Of a stretch of 64,000 nt of DNA, positions 51,028-61,034 are shown one piece after another (the first letter of the stretch is position 1; the number at the start of each line of letters is the position of its first letter). The position numbers were made by a program, and so were the translations under genes. A model generated the notes under the pieces. It saw nothing but the letters and a program-made list of their open reading frames with translations. It searched no databases and was not told the DNA's origin. This DNA is from Tritrichomonas musculus (taxonomy: Eukaryota > Parabasalia > Tritrichomonadida > Tritrichomonadidae), in contig JAPFFF010000008.1 in the NCBI GenBank assembly GCA_039105265.1, forward strand, positions 4,030,001 through 4,094,000. Reading direction: 5' to 3'.

Positions 51028-54000
51028 ATGAATCTTTTTTCCCCGTTTAATGAATGCACTGATTTTTACCAAAGCATTAGGAGGAGAATGGATGATGGAA
51101 TTGGTCGAATATATGATTTTTTTAAATATTTTTTTTTTGATGCCAACAATACCAAGTTGAATGAAGAGGAGTTTGAATCGAAAATAGCAAACGTGCTAAA
51201 AAAATTTAAATTGATTGTATTTAAAATATCAAATGAAAATATCCATGCCAAAAATTATAATCAAATATCTTTTCAAAAAAAAGTTTTTGTTATTTGTACT
51301 GAAACTCAATGCTTTATTATTAATAATATAGAAGAAAAATCAATTACAAAAATAATTAATCAAATAAAAAATACATATATTAATCTTGGCAATATATCAA
51401 CAATCGAAAAAGAGAAAGATATTTTAAATATTAAAGAAGAAGTTAATGCAGCTAAAATATATTTTTTATCAAATAAAAAAATAAATGATAATTTTGTTGA
51501 AAATACTTTTGATCCAATAATTACTTTTTTGATAAGAAGGTTTTTTTATCCCAAATATTTTTTCAAAGAACGATCCTTTTTTTCATATTCAAATCAAAAT
51601 AAAGAGCAAAACCATGAAGACATAAAAAAATATTATTCTAAGGATATTATAAAATTAAGGAAATTAGATTTCAATAGTAAATCAATTATATATTTGGCAA
51701 TGGATGTAAAAGAATTTTATGTTTTTGTATTAAAACAATATTATGATCAAGATGATTTAGAAAAAGATATTAATTATACAAAAAAACAGATTTCACATGA
51801 TTGCATTTTAAAATGCTTTGGAGTATTTGTAGAAAAAGATGTTAATGTTGGTGTTATATACCAGTTTATGTGTAATGGCTCGCTTGATAAATATATTAAA
51901 AGAAATCCAAACATTTTTTTTTCATTAACAACTTTATTACGAATTTGGAAAGGAATTAAATTTATTCATTCAAAATGTATTTTGCATCGTGATTTAAAAC
52001 CAACAAACATTTTATTGGACAATAATTTTTTGTGTTATATTTCAGATTTTGATACAATTAAAATATTAGATAATGAAAATGAAAAAGCATTAACAAAAGA
52101 TTTTGCATCAGAATTATATGCATCACCAGAACTTCAAGAAAATTCTAAATTTGAAGTATCTTATCCGGCAGACATTTATTCATTTGGGCAGATTATATAT
52201 TTTATTTTTGAAAAAAGTGACATGATGGCAAACCATTCAATTGAATTTCTGAAAAAATGTAAAATTCTCAAAATGACAAATACTCCACCAGAAATCCAAA
52301 ATCTTTGCAAAGGATGTATTCATTATAATCCAAATGAACGTCTGACAAATGATATGATCAATAAAATTTTTTCAAAAAAAATTAAAATATTAGAATACAT
52401 TGGAGAATATTTTGTTAAAAAATCAAATATATTCCCCAAAAGTGATTTAATAACATTATTATACGAATATATGACATTTATTATCACCAATTGTGATTTA
52501 AATGACATTCAATTTAATATCAACGTTGCAAAATTTGGGCAGACATTATCTCAACAAATTTTAAATGACAACTATTCAAATTTTTATTATGAACTTGCCA
52601 ATATGTATGAAAAAAATGATATATTTCAACAAAATTATATTAATGCCAAAGAATTATATAAATTGTCAATACAAAATAATAATATAAATTCATATTGCCG
52701 TTTGGGAATTTTATATTACAATGGTTTAGGTGTCGAAAAACCAGATTTTATTAAAGCAAGAATGTATTTTGAAAGATCTTTAACACCAGAAGCAAAGTAT
52801 TATTTAGGATTAATTAATTTAAAAGGACAAGGAGTTGCCCAAAATCGGTCAAGTGCAGAACAATTTTTCACGGAATCAGGTAAAGAAGGCTATTCTCAAG
52901 GATGGGTACAGTTAGGAGATATTTATTACAATGAGCATAATATTCAACAATGCATAAAATACTATGAAAATGCAGTTCAACAAAATGATTCTTATGGTTA
53001 CAAAAAGTTAGGAGATTTATATTTTTCTGAAAAAAATTACCAAAAAGCAAAAGAATATTATGAACAAATAAAAAATGAAGATGATTCAGCAATTCTTCAA
53101 AAACTGGGATATATTCACTTATATACGGATAATAACGTTTCAGAGGCCAAAAAATGTTTTGAAAAAGCAGAAAATAATAATAATAATATACTTGCTCTTT
53201 TGGGTTTAGGAGAAATTTACTATGAAGAAAAATATGGTCAACAAGATTATAATAAAGCAAAACATTATTATGAATTGGCTGCCCAAAAACATTATAATTC
53301 ATTTGCATTATGCAAACTAGGTAATATTTATAGTAAAGGAAAACTTGGAAAAATTAATTACGAAAAATCAATAAAGTATTATAAAAAAGCAGCAAAATTA
53401 GGATATGAAAATGGATATTATTCTCTTGCAACCATTTATTATCAAAAAAATGATAATCAAGTTAATATTGATAAAATAATTAAATATCTCGAAAAAACAT
53501 TAGAAATAAATGCAAATCATATCGATTCATTGAATTTGCTAGGATATATCTATTTGAATGAGAGAATATCAAGTGAAAATCATGAAAAAGCAAAAAGATA
53601 TTTTTCGAAGTCTCTTTCAAATGATCCCACAAATCAAGATAAATATGCATTATGCAATTATGGCGATTATTATTATTATGCTCAATATGAGTCAAAAGAT
53701 ATTCCAAAAGCAACGCAATATTACATACAATCATCAGAGAAAGGATACTCGGATGGAACATTAAAATTGGGAATAATACAAAAGAATCATTTTCACAAAT
53801 ATTCTTTGGCTAAAACGTATTTTGAAAAAGCTGCACAAGAAAATAACATTGATTCTTACTATTATTTAGGAAAAACTTATTATAAAGGATATGGCACTTC
53901 AATTGATTATCCCAAATCAATCCATTATTATGAAATAGCATCATTTTTTAGTCATCCAAAAGCTCAATATTGCTTGGGAATCATGTATTATTACGGTATT

Positions 54001-55320
54001 GGAACAAAGAAAAGCTATAAAGATGCTTTTTATTTGTTTAATTTGGCAGAAAAAACAAACTTAAATGCAGCATATTATTTAGGACATATGTTTGAAAATG
54101 GCAAAGGTGTAGAACGAAACATATCAAAAGCAATAATGTATTATGAGAAATGTGCAAAAAAAGAAGAAACAAGATTTGTTTTAACAATTGGTGATGGATT
54201 TAAAAGAATCAAGATACACAATAAGTATTATTATCAATCCAAAATTAATCTTTGCTTAATTTATCTAACAGAAAAGGATAAAATTAATATTGAACTTGCT
54301 GAAAAGTATCTGAGAGAAGCAAATTTTTCACAACATCCTTTTGCTCATTATTTATATGGAATTTACTATCAATATTATTTGCATCAATCGGAAAATGCTA
54401 TTGAAAAATTAAATATGTTAACAAAAATTGAAAATAAATTCTATCTCGCAGAATTTGTCCTTGCAAATCTTTCAGAGCAAGATTCAGACAAATTTAATAA
54501 ATATCGTGAATCAATGAAATATGAAAACAATATTATGAGATATAAAAAGCAATTAATGGATGATGAAAGGCTGGAAATATCACAATTATATATAAATTGT
54601 TACGAATACTTGCAGTTGATTAAATACAATTTATATGAAAATAAAATTGGTAATGAGAATAATGAATTTTGTCTTACAATTATTTTTAGGCTAATTTTCA
54701 AATTACTTTTTTATGATAATATTCAATCATATGAATTTGCATTTAGCAAGCAATTCAAATTAAAAGAATTTATTTTAAATTATCCTTTGTTTAGCAATCT
54801 AAATTCACCAACAAATCCCTGGAAACAAATAAAAACAAAAGATAAATCAGATATCAAATACTTAATCATTCGAGACCAAAATGAAAGTAACTGCATTAAT
54901 GAAGATTATGACATTTTTTGGTTGAAAAAAAATTATTCTAGATGTAATGATGAAATTGATACATATATTTGGTCAAACGAGATGCTTGAAAATATATTTA
55001 ACAGCATGAATAACGATAAATTCAATAGTTTAACAATTCAAGAAGAAGATGCAAATAATTTAATTTGCATATTTTTTTCATCTAAAGGCAATAACATTGA
55101 CCAAATCATTCGCTTACCAAAAAAAATTTTGGATGATGTTTCCAAATGCATTGATTATTTAGAAATATCGGAGATAGTAACTGAAATGGAAAAACAAATA
55201 TATTCAAACAATTATGAAATTTTATTGGGAAGAATTAACATTCAAATTCAAACAGATAAAGCTGAAATACCAGAGATAAATGATTTGTTTTATGAAGGTA
55301 TTGGTTTTAAATTAGATTAA
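51028..55320 (+). CDS. Divergent kinase with Sel1-repeat array
   Basis: 1430 residues from the first ATG at 51028 (the open frame starts earlier but with TTG). Residues about 205-465 form a kinase domain: Lys236 in VLKQYY, HRDLKPTN at 320-327, and SDFD at 339-342 in place of DFG, so the conserved Gly is Asp. No Gly-rich loop is recognisable. The N-terminal 200 residues are unrecognised. Residues about 510-1170 hold Sel1 units (NSYCRLGILYYNGLGVEKPDFIKARMYFERS; AYYLGHMFENGKGVERNISKAIMYYEKCA). The last 250 residues are unrecognised. Codon use is extremely A+T-biased compared with the kinase at 41364. HRD and the K are kept, so activity cannot be excluded, but the missing loop and the DFD point to a weak or inactive kinase. 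Confidence 0.9.
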   Translation: MNLFSPFNECTDFYQSIRRRMDDGIGRIYDFFKYFFFDANNTKLNEEEFESKIANVLKKFKLIVFKISNENIHAKNYNQISFQKKVFVICTETQCFIINNIEEKSITKIINQIKNTYINLGNISTIEKEKDILNIKEEVNAAKIYFLSNKKINDNFVENTFDPIITFLIRRFFYPKYFFKERSFFSYSNQNKEQNHEDIKKYYSKDIIKLRKLDFNSKSIIYLAMDVKEFYVFVLKQYYDQDDLEKDINYTKKQISHDCILKCFGVFVEKDVNVGVIYQFMCNGSLDKYIKRNPNIFFSLTTLLRIWKGIKFIHSKCILHRDLKPTNILLDNNFLCYISDFDTIKILDNENEKALTKDFASELYASPELQENSKFEVSYPADIYSFGQIIYFIFEKSDMMANHSIEFLKKCKILKMTNTPPEIQNLCKGCIHYNPNERLTNDMINKIFSKKIKILEYIGEYFVKKSNIFPKSDLITLLYEYMTFIITNCDLNDIQFNINVAKFGQTLSQQILNDNYSNFYYELANMYEKNDIFQQNYINAKELYKLSIQNNNINSYCRLGILYYNGLGVEKPDFIKARMYFERSLTPEAKYYLGLINLKGQGVAQNRSSAEQFFTESGKEGYSQGWVQLGDIYYNEHNIQQCIKYYENAVQQNDSYGYKKLGDLYFSEKNYQKAKEYYEQIKNEDDSAILQKLGYIHLYTDNNVSEAKKCFEKAENNNNNILALLGLGEIYYEEKYGQQDYNKAKHYYELAAQKHYNSFALCKLGNIYSKGKLGKINYEKSIKYYKKAAKLGYENGYYSLATIYYQKNDNQVNIDKIIKYLEKTLEINANHIDSLNLLGYIYLNERISSENHEKAKRYFSKSLSNDPTNQDKYALCNYGDYYYYAQYESKDIPKATQYYIQSSEKGYSDGTLKLGIIQKNHFHKYSLAKTYFEKAAQENNIDSYYYLGKTYYKGYGTSIDYPKSIHYYEIASFFSHPKAQYCLGIMYYYGIGTKKSYKDAFYLFNLAEKTNLNAAYYLGHMFENGKGVERNISKAIMYYEKCAKKEETRFVLTIGDGFKRIKIHNKYYYQSKINLCLIYLTEKDKINIELAEKYLREANFSQHPFAHYLYGIYYQYYLHQSENAIEKLNMLTKIENKFYLAEFVLANLSEQDSDKFNKYRESMKYENNIMRYKKQLMDDERLEISQLYINCYEYLQLIKYNLYENKIGNENNEFCLTIIFRLIFKLLFYDNIQSYEFAFSKQFKLKEFILNYPLFSNLNSPTNPWKQIKTKDKSDIKYLIIRDQNESNCINEDYDIFWLKKNYSRCNDEIDTYIWSNEMLENIFNSMNNDKFNSLTIQEEDANNLICIFFSSKGNNIDQIIRLPKKILDDVSKCIDYLEISEIVTEMEKQIYSNNYEILLGRINIQIQTDKAEIPEINDLFYEGIGFKLD

Positions 55321-55737
55321 AATATTGGTTTTATCAATTTTTTTATTTTTGAGAAGAATCAATTGGTATTCGTTTGTCATAACGTTTTTTATTCAAAAAG
55401 TTATTAAAATGCCAAAAAAATTTGAAAATTCAGAAGTGTGAAAATGGGAAAAACAATTATTATCATTTCTTTTTGGGTGTTTTAAATGTTTTTTACAGGT
55501 AAATATTAAATAATAATTATTTGTTCAACTTAAAATAACTATGAATGCTAATGAATGCCCAATAGAATAAATCGGCATTTATATAAAAAGTATGCCCAAT
55601 TGAATACAAATATGTTTGTTTATATTTCTAACTAATAAAATCATGAAAATTACATTTTATTTTTGAATTTCATTGATATTTTTGATGATTGAAACCTTAT
55701 AAATTAATGATCGATTTAATATAAAAAAGTTATTATT

Positions 55738-56280
55738 TTCACCTATTTTATCAGAAGTTGTCCAGGATATTGACATATCTGATAAAATATCGAGTTCAAA
55801 AAAAAAATGACGAAAGCGAAGTTGGCAAAGGCGTATGGAACATTAGCATTTATGGGAAGGACGATAGCACAATTGATAAATTAGGGGAGGAAATTATTGT
55901 TGGCGATACAAATGATTATAAGTTTTGATCAGCATTTGGAAATAAATATTTCAGGGTTCCGGAGGCAGGAAGCATGATTGCTCCAATCAACCTTTTGTTT
56001 GAATATAATTTTTCAAATGTTTATTCGTTTTTTGTGTCATTGAAAGGAATCATTATAATGATTTAATGATGCTGCATCATTTGCAGAAACTTGCATTGAA
56101 ACAAATAGTGATGTGTTCATTCTGTTTGCGATGTATAACACTAATTTCCAATTAGGTTCTTTTGTGGACATGCTTGAAAAATATGAGAAATTGAAGAAAT
56201 GATTTATTATATTACTAATAAAATTTTCCAAAAGAAAAAGAAAAACAAGAGATGTCAGAGTCAAAGAAGAAAACATCATA
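55738..56280 (+). pseudogene. Decayed unrecognised gene
   Basis: Plus-strand frames with clear protein character follow one another: SPILSEVVQDIDISDKISSS, then DESEVGKGVWNISIYGKDD...VGDTNDYKF, then a TGA, then SAFGNKYFRVPEAGSMIAPINLLFEYNFSN, then after another shift FNDAASFAETCIETNSDVFILFAMYNTNFQLGSFVDMLEKYEKLKK. At least three lesions. No family was recognised. The last part is a candidate helical domain. The minus-strand ORF over the same stretch is a shadow. Confidence 0.5.
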
Positions 56281-57031
56281 AAACAAAAAAGCTTATAAAG
56301 GCAAAGTAATTTTATGTTGATTAATCTTTTTTCCTTTTTTTAAACCATTTTTTAAATATTTACAAGTCTGACATAATATTATTTGTCATTTAAAATTATT
56401 GATTGTTTTTGTATAAATTCTAACCATTATAAATATTCATGAAATTAATAAGTAAACTTTCCTTCGTATTCAAATTCTGATAAAAAAACTTCAGGAGAAA
56501 TTCGATATGGCAAATGTACCACAATTGTCATTTCCTGTATTGGAATATAATGTCTTAATTGAATTTTTAATATGTTTTTCAAAAAAAAAAAAGTTATATT
56601 GAATGATTCAATACACAAATATACCCAAAACAGGCTTTGGTGTTGAAGTAAAGAAGTCTGATACCATCTAATTTATAAAATTGTGGAATGGCAAAAATTC
56701 GTTAAATTCGAAATTCTTTCCAGATATTTGACGCAACAAAAAAAAATGTTATTAAAATCAAGTAAAATATATGAAACCGTATTTTTAATATATGCAAATA
56801 TAAAAGCTTTTTATAAAGCAAAATAGAATTAGATGAATAGGACACTTCAAATTATAAAACGGTTATATATAAAACAAAATCGGTTTTATTATTTTATTGA
56901 TAAAAAAAATTCTAGAGTTAAACAATTTAGTAAAGATGTCTTGAAAATCATATAAAATAAAAATTTTATGAAAATTATTTTTTATTCAAAAAAGTAAAAC
57001 TATCGGTATTGTCTTCATTTTATATTATATA
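56281..57031. other. Intergenic region
   Basis: A+T-rich with weak decayed coding traces (about 56478-56545 reads SNSDKKTSGEIRYGKC). No intact gene. Confidence 0.4.
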
Positions 57032-57278
57032 TTAAGGTACAAATCCAGCAGGTTATTTTTTGAAAAGGAGAACGTTTATTATTTGAATAGTTGCATGTCT
57101 CAGAAAAAGTTTAAATTGACTAGGTTTGTTTTTGAAACATATTTTACAATTTAAAAAATTTTATGACTTGCTATATGAAATGAATGAAAATAATCGTTTT
57201 TTATTTAACATGTCATTTTATTCTTTCCCAATGTCAAAAAAAATTGCGGTTACTAAACGTACTGGATTTGTACCTTAA
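57032..57278. mobile_element. TTAA-flanked MITE (GGTACAAAT family), uninterrupted copy
   Basis: 247 bp between TTAA duplicates, ends TTAAGGTACAAATCC and GGATTTGTACCTTAA. This is the whole copy that shows what the split copy at 33402...40783 looked like before its insertions. Confidence 0.9.
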
Positions 57279-57654
57279 CGGTTTGCTCAAATTTTTATAC
57301 AAAGAAAAAAATGAAAAATTTTAAATTTTGCTTTTTCATTTTTTATAACTGACTAGTAAGAAATCGGGCGATGTAATTATATAAATATATTTCAGAGATT
57401 TCAATGGCAGTATTAAAAATAAAATAAAGAACTATTTTATGAAAATTAATGATGATTGAAATACCAAAAAATTACGATGTCTGAAATTCGATAAATTTAT
57501 AATGATAGAAATGAAATAAATGTATGATGAGTGAAATTTGATGAAAAATAAATAAAAATAGATTTTGATGTGATATCAATTTTGTTAAGTGATATGATGT
57601 ATTTCACAAGTTCAAGATTTCCTGATTCACATGCAAAATGTAAAATTGTATAAT

Positions 57655-57949
57655 AGACCTTTTTATAAAAAAAATTTTTTTTTTGCGATAAAGTATACTT
57701 TTTAGCGATAATGTCTACTTTTTCATAAAAAAAGAACTTTTTCACTTAAACAAATGAATCTATATATCTTAAAAATAAACTGATAAAACATAATTTATAA
57801 CAACTAAAATATATTATATGCTTGTCTATAATCATATAACATTGGTTTTAAATAATAATTCTAAATGCTTTGCGTTTTTGTGAAAAAGTGATCATTATCG
57901 CTAAAAAGTATACTTTATCGCAAAAAAATTTCTTTTTATAAAAAGGTCT
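57655..57949. mobile_element. 295-bp MITE with long inverted ends in the ankyrin relic
   Basis: Ends AGACCTTTTTATAAAAA... pair over about 55 bp (GCGATAAAGTATACTTTTTA in both). Comparison with the uninterrupted parallel stretch at 58140 shows a 3-bp duplication AAT (or 5-bp TAATA if the terminal A/T belongs to the target). Confidence 0.85.
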
Positions 57950-58235
57950 AATAAATATTTTTATTTTTGAATTCCATGAAAATTTATGATGTTTTAAAAT
58001 GTTATAAATCTATGATGATTGAAACGTGATGAAAAATAAATAAAAATAGATTTTGATTTGATTTTAATCGTGCTAAGTGATATTATGTATTTTACAAGTT
58101 CAAGATTTCCTAGTTGGCATACAACATGTAATATTGCATAATAAATATTTTTATTTTTAAATTCGATGAAAATTTTGATGTTTAAATGTAATGAATTTAT
58201 GATGATTGAAACGTGATGAAAAATAAGTAAAAATA

Positions 58236-58362
58236 AACTGGTTTCAGTAAATCAGAACAACAAATTGACCTTGAAAATCCTGTTTTGCCATTTTTGAAAG
58301 AATAAATCATTCAAAAGGCATGATTTAAATTGACCATTTGTTCCGATTTACTGAAACCAGTT
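58236..58362. mobile_element. 127-bp mariner-type MITE in the ankyrin relic
   Basis: Ends AACTGGTTTCAGTAAATC and its reverse complement; TA on both sides (58234-58235, 58363-58364). The parallel stretch at 57560 lacks it. TA duplication fits Tc1/mariner transposition, which is abundant in trichomonads. Confidence 0.85.
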
Positions 58363-58398
58363 TAGTTTTAGAGGTGACATCAATCTTGTTAAGTGATA

Positions 58399-58622
58399 AA
58401 GTGAGAGAAATAAAGGGGGATCGATTCAAAAAATAGGGGGTCGATTCAAAAAATAATTAATTTCAATGGAAAACGATAATAAAAATTTATTTTGAGAAAA
58501 AAATATTTGAAAAAATTTTTTTTTCTTAAAATTATATTTTCTGAAAAAATATTCAATTTTTTCTTAACTTGATCGTTGACCCCTATTTTATTGAATGAGA
58601 CCCCTATTTTTTTGGGGCACTT
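58399..58622. mobile_element. 224-bp TA-flanked MITE in the ankyrin relic
   Basis: Ends AAGTG...CACTT with imperfect inner inversions (AATAGGGGGTCGATTC against GATCGTTGACCCCTATT) and TA on both sides (58397-58398, 58623-58624). The parallel copies at 57595 and 58080 are continuous at this point. Confidence 0.7.
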
Positions 58623-58698
58623 TATGATGTATTACACAAGTTCAAGATTTCCTGATTTATCAGCATAATCTAATATTGTTTTAAAAACATTTTTAATG

Positions 58699-59501
58699 AT
58701 AGGGGGGTCAACCGCCTAAAATGTGTCAAAAAAAATATTTTTTAAAGATAATGATAAATAAATGATGGAAATATATTCCTTACTTTATATAGTTTATTTT
58801 AAAATATTTATTATTGAATTTCATCTATAGGTCCACAAAAGGCAACAACTTTTCGAAAATTAAAAAAAAAATAACCATAATTCACCATTTTGCAAAAAAG
58901 TGGCTTTTATTTTTTTATAGAATTAGATTGATTAATATTTTGAGTTTTATTAAAGAAGGTTATCATGAAAATATTTATTTGCTTAGGTTATCAATTTAAA
59001 ATTAATTTTTGAAACACAATTTATAATATTCAAATATCTTAATTATATAATTATTTATATATATTTCAATCTGTCATAAAATAGATTTTCAATAGATTTT
59101 CTCTCTTGTTTTTTAATAATTTTATTACATTTGCATCAATTTCATACAATCATTGTAATATAACTATCATATAACATTTTATGTAATTAAAGAGCAGAAT
59201 TATAAAATTATCACATTTAAACTTGTTTTTTAATCATTTCAATGACAGAACAAAGTCTTTTATTTATTATCTTAGTGATTTTTCCTGAAAATTGTTAAGA
59301 AATAGCTCAATTTTCAAATCACAAGTCATTACAACTTTAATGCTTTGCCTTTTTTGGCCCTATAGATAAAATTAGGAAAAAATATATTTAATAAATAGTA
59401 TATTCAATGAGATATATAGTTCTATAATTATTATTCAAAAATTCTCATATTTTAAGTTTGCTTTAAAATTTTGACAAAAATTTTACGGTTGACCCCCCTA
59501 T
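58699..59501. mobile_element. 803-bp inverted-repeat element with 8-bp target duplication
   Basis: Ends ATAGGGGGGTCAACCG and CGGTTGACCCCCCTAT, with pairing continuing into AAATGTGTCAAAA/TTTTGACAAAAATTTT. TTTTAATG flanks both sides (58691-58698 and 59502-59509). The 8-bp duplication fits hAT-like transposition. No transposase; one 61-codon ORF inside is unconvincing. Solo ends of the family lie at 3630 and 13790. Confidence 0.85.
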
Positions 59502-59654
59502 TTTTAATGTCATTAATATAAATATTTAAAATTAAAAATTGTTATCTATATATATATGAAAAAATTTTAAAATCTTCGAATTGAATTCTTCAACAAATGG
59601 AAAAGAAATAGAAGCAGAAAAGATACAAGATAGCTGCTTTATAATAAGCATGAA

Positions 59655-59726
59655 GCCCTTGTGGTGCAATGGATAGCATACAAGATTCCTAATCTTATGA
59701 TATGGGTTCGATTCCCATCGGGGGTA
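59655..59726 (+). tRNA. tRNA-Arg (anticodon CCT)
   Basis: A 72-nt cloverleaf: acceptor GCCCTTG/CGGGGGT (three wobble pairs), D arm GTGC...GCAT with loop AATGGATA, anticodon arm CAAGA-TTCCTAA-TCTTA (CCT at 59687-59689; the outermost C-A pair is a mismatch), 4-nt variable loop, T arm ATGGG-TTCGATT-CCCAT, discriminator A. The A box TGGTGCAATGG and B box GGTTCGATTCC match the RNA polymerase III consensus. No intron. It reads AGG codons. Confidence 0.93.
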
Positions 59727-59732
59727 TTTTTT
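59727..59732 (+). terminator. RNA polymerase III terminator of the tRNA
   Basis: T6 directly after the discriminator base. Confidence 0.85.
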
Positions 59733-61034
59733 GCATTTTTATTGAAAATTTTAAAATAAAATGAAAAAAATTTCTTTCCCAATAAATTTGTAATTATTTT
59801 TTTTTAAAGATTTGAAATCTATATATATTGTATATAACAAAAAAAACAAAAAGAAAATAACAATATTCAGCCATAAATGAGATTTTTGAGTTTTTTTATC
59901 TCAAATCATTACTCAAATCAAGTAATGGACTATTATGACCTAGTTCAACCTATAATATATTTGCTGATCTTTCCAAATCCATTTCTCAAATACTTTTATT
60001 CTAATTGTACATGCCTGAAAAATCAAATTATCATTGAGAACAAAGATAAAGATGGTTCTCAATGATAATTTGCGATTATTAATGATAAATATAATTGCCA
60101 GTAGAGAAAAGATATTAATTGGAAGAACTATCGGTAATTGTCAGCACATTTATCATCTAATCCATCTGTAATGAACATAAGTCTTCAACAGTTAAATTTT
60201 AATTTTGATAATTTTGGGTTTGATGTATGATCATGCAAAAAGATCTTGATAAAGTAAGCAGGCTACCATTTAAATGTCTATTTTTTAAAATTGGCGTAAT
60301 AAATGAGGCTTCTTAATTAAGAACTAAGGAATTAACTAATAAAATTTTAAAGTTGGGTCATAACCGTTTTACAAAATTATAAACGGTCATGTTAAATTTT
60401 ACACGGTTAGAGATTTATCGTCTTTTCTATATGTCTATGAAAACTTTGATTTATTTAATGCACGTAAAGCAATAAAATTTTTCCACACTTTTAATATACA
60501 CATTTATTAGCAAATTCACTATATAAAAATAATGTATAAATAAAAGTGAACAATTTATTTATTCGTCGTTTGGAATCTTTATTTTACCAAAAAATCCCAA
60601 ATTTGTAATTTTTAACAGCGTTTGGACTATTCAAATCACTGTTGTCAAATAACGAGACGATCGTTTTCCATTCATTTCGATAAAAAAAAGGTTTGTCCCT
60701 TCTATGAAAAATTCATTTATACATAACAATATAAAATATCAAATTTTTCTATGTTTTTTTTTCTGACACTTCACCTATGTTGAAAAATAAATGAATGCCA
60801 ACAAATGGGTGAACGTTGAAAAAAAAAAAAAAACATTACCAACGACTTAAAAAATTATTTTCGAGATTGAGCATTAATTTAAAGTATTTTCTAACAGATT
60901 GTATTAATTTCCAATGTTTTTGGATGGAGTTGCCACACAATTAATTGGATTGCAAGCCATTTTTATATTAAAGTTCATCCATATATCAATTTAAAAAAAA
61001 ATAATATAGAAAAAGTTGATTTTTATTATTTGTT
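59733..61034. other. Intergenic region
   Basis: No convincing gene. It contains the hairpin at 60024-60072 and weak decayed coding traces (about 60230-60290 reads MQKDLDKVSRLPFKCLFF). Confidence 0.45.
60024..60072. repeat. Perfect 18-bp-stem hairpin
   Basis: CAAATTATCATTGAGAAC and GTTCTCAATGATAATTTG flank a 13-nt loop AAAGATAAAGATG. No mismatch. No T run follows, so it is not an obvious terminator. Confidence 0.9.

Larger units (their letters stand above)
57430..58698 (-). pseudogene. Ankyrin-repeat pseudogene, cut by small DNA elements
   Basis: Three minus-strand segments read TILHFACESGNLELVKYIISLN (about 57590-57655), AILHVVCQLGNLELVKYI (about 58075-58140) and TILDYADKSGNLELV (about 58625-58690): the ankyrin signature TLLH.AC..GNLE.VKYLI. 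With the inserted elements removed, units recur roughly every 190 bp, about two ankyrin repeats. Intervening sequence has drifted and has stops, so it is a relic. Related ankyrin arrays are common in trichomonads. Confidence 0.7.

Noticed and set aside
56037-56279. 80-codon minus-strand ORF
   Set aside because: The plus strand has the protein-like sequence; this is its shadow.
58814-58999. 61-codon ORF inside the 803-bp element
   Set aside because: No similarity, no Inr and low complexity; too short to be a transposase.
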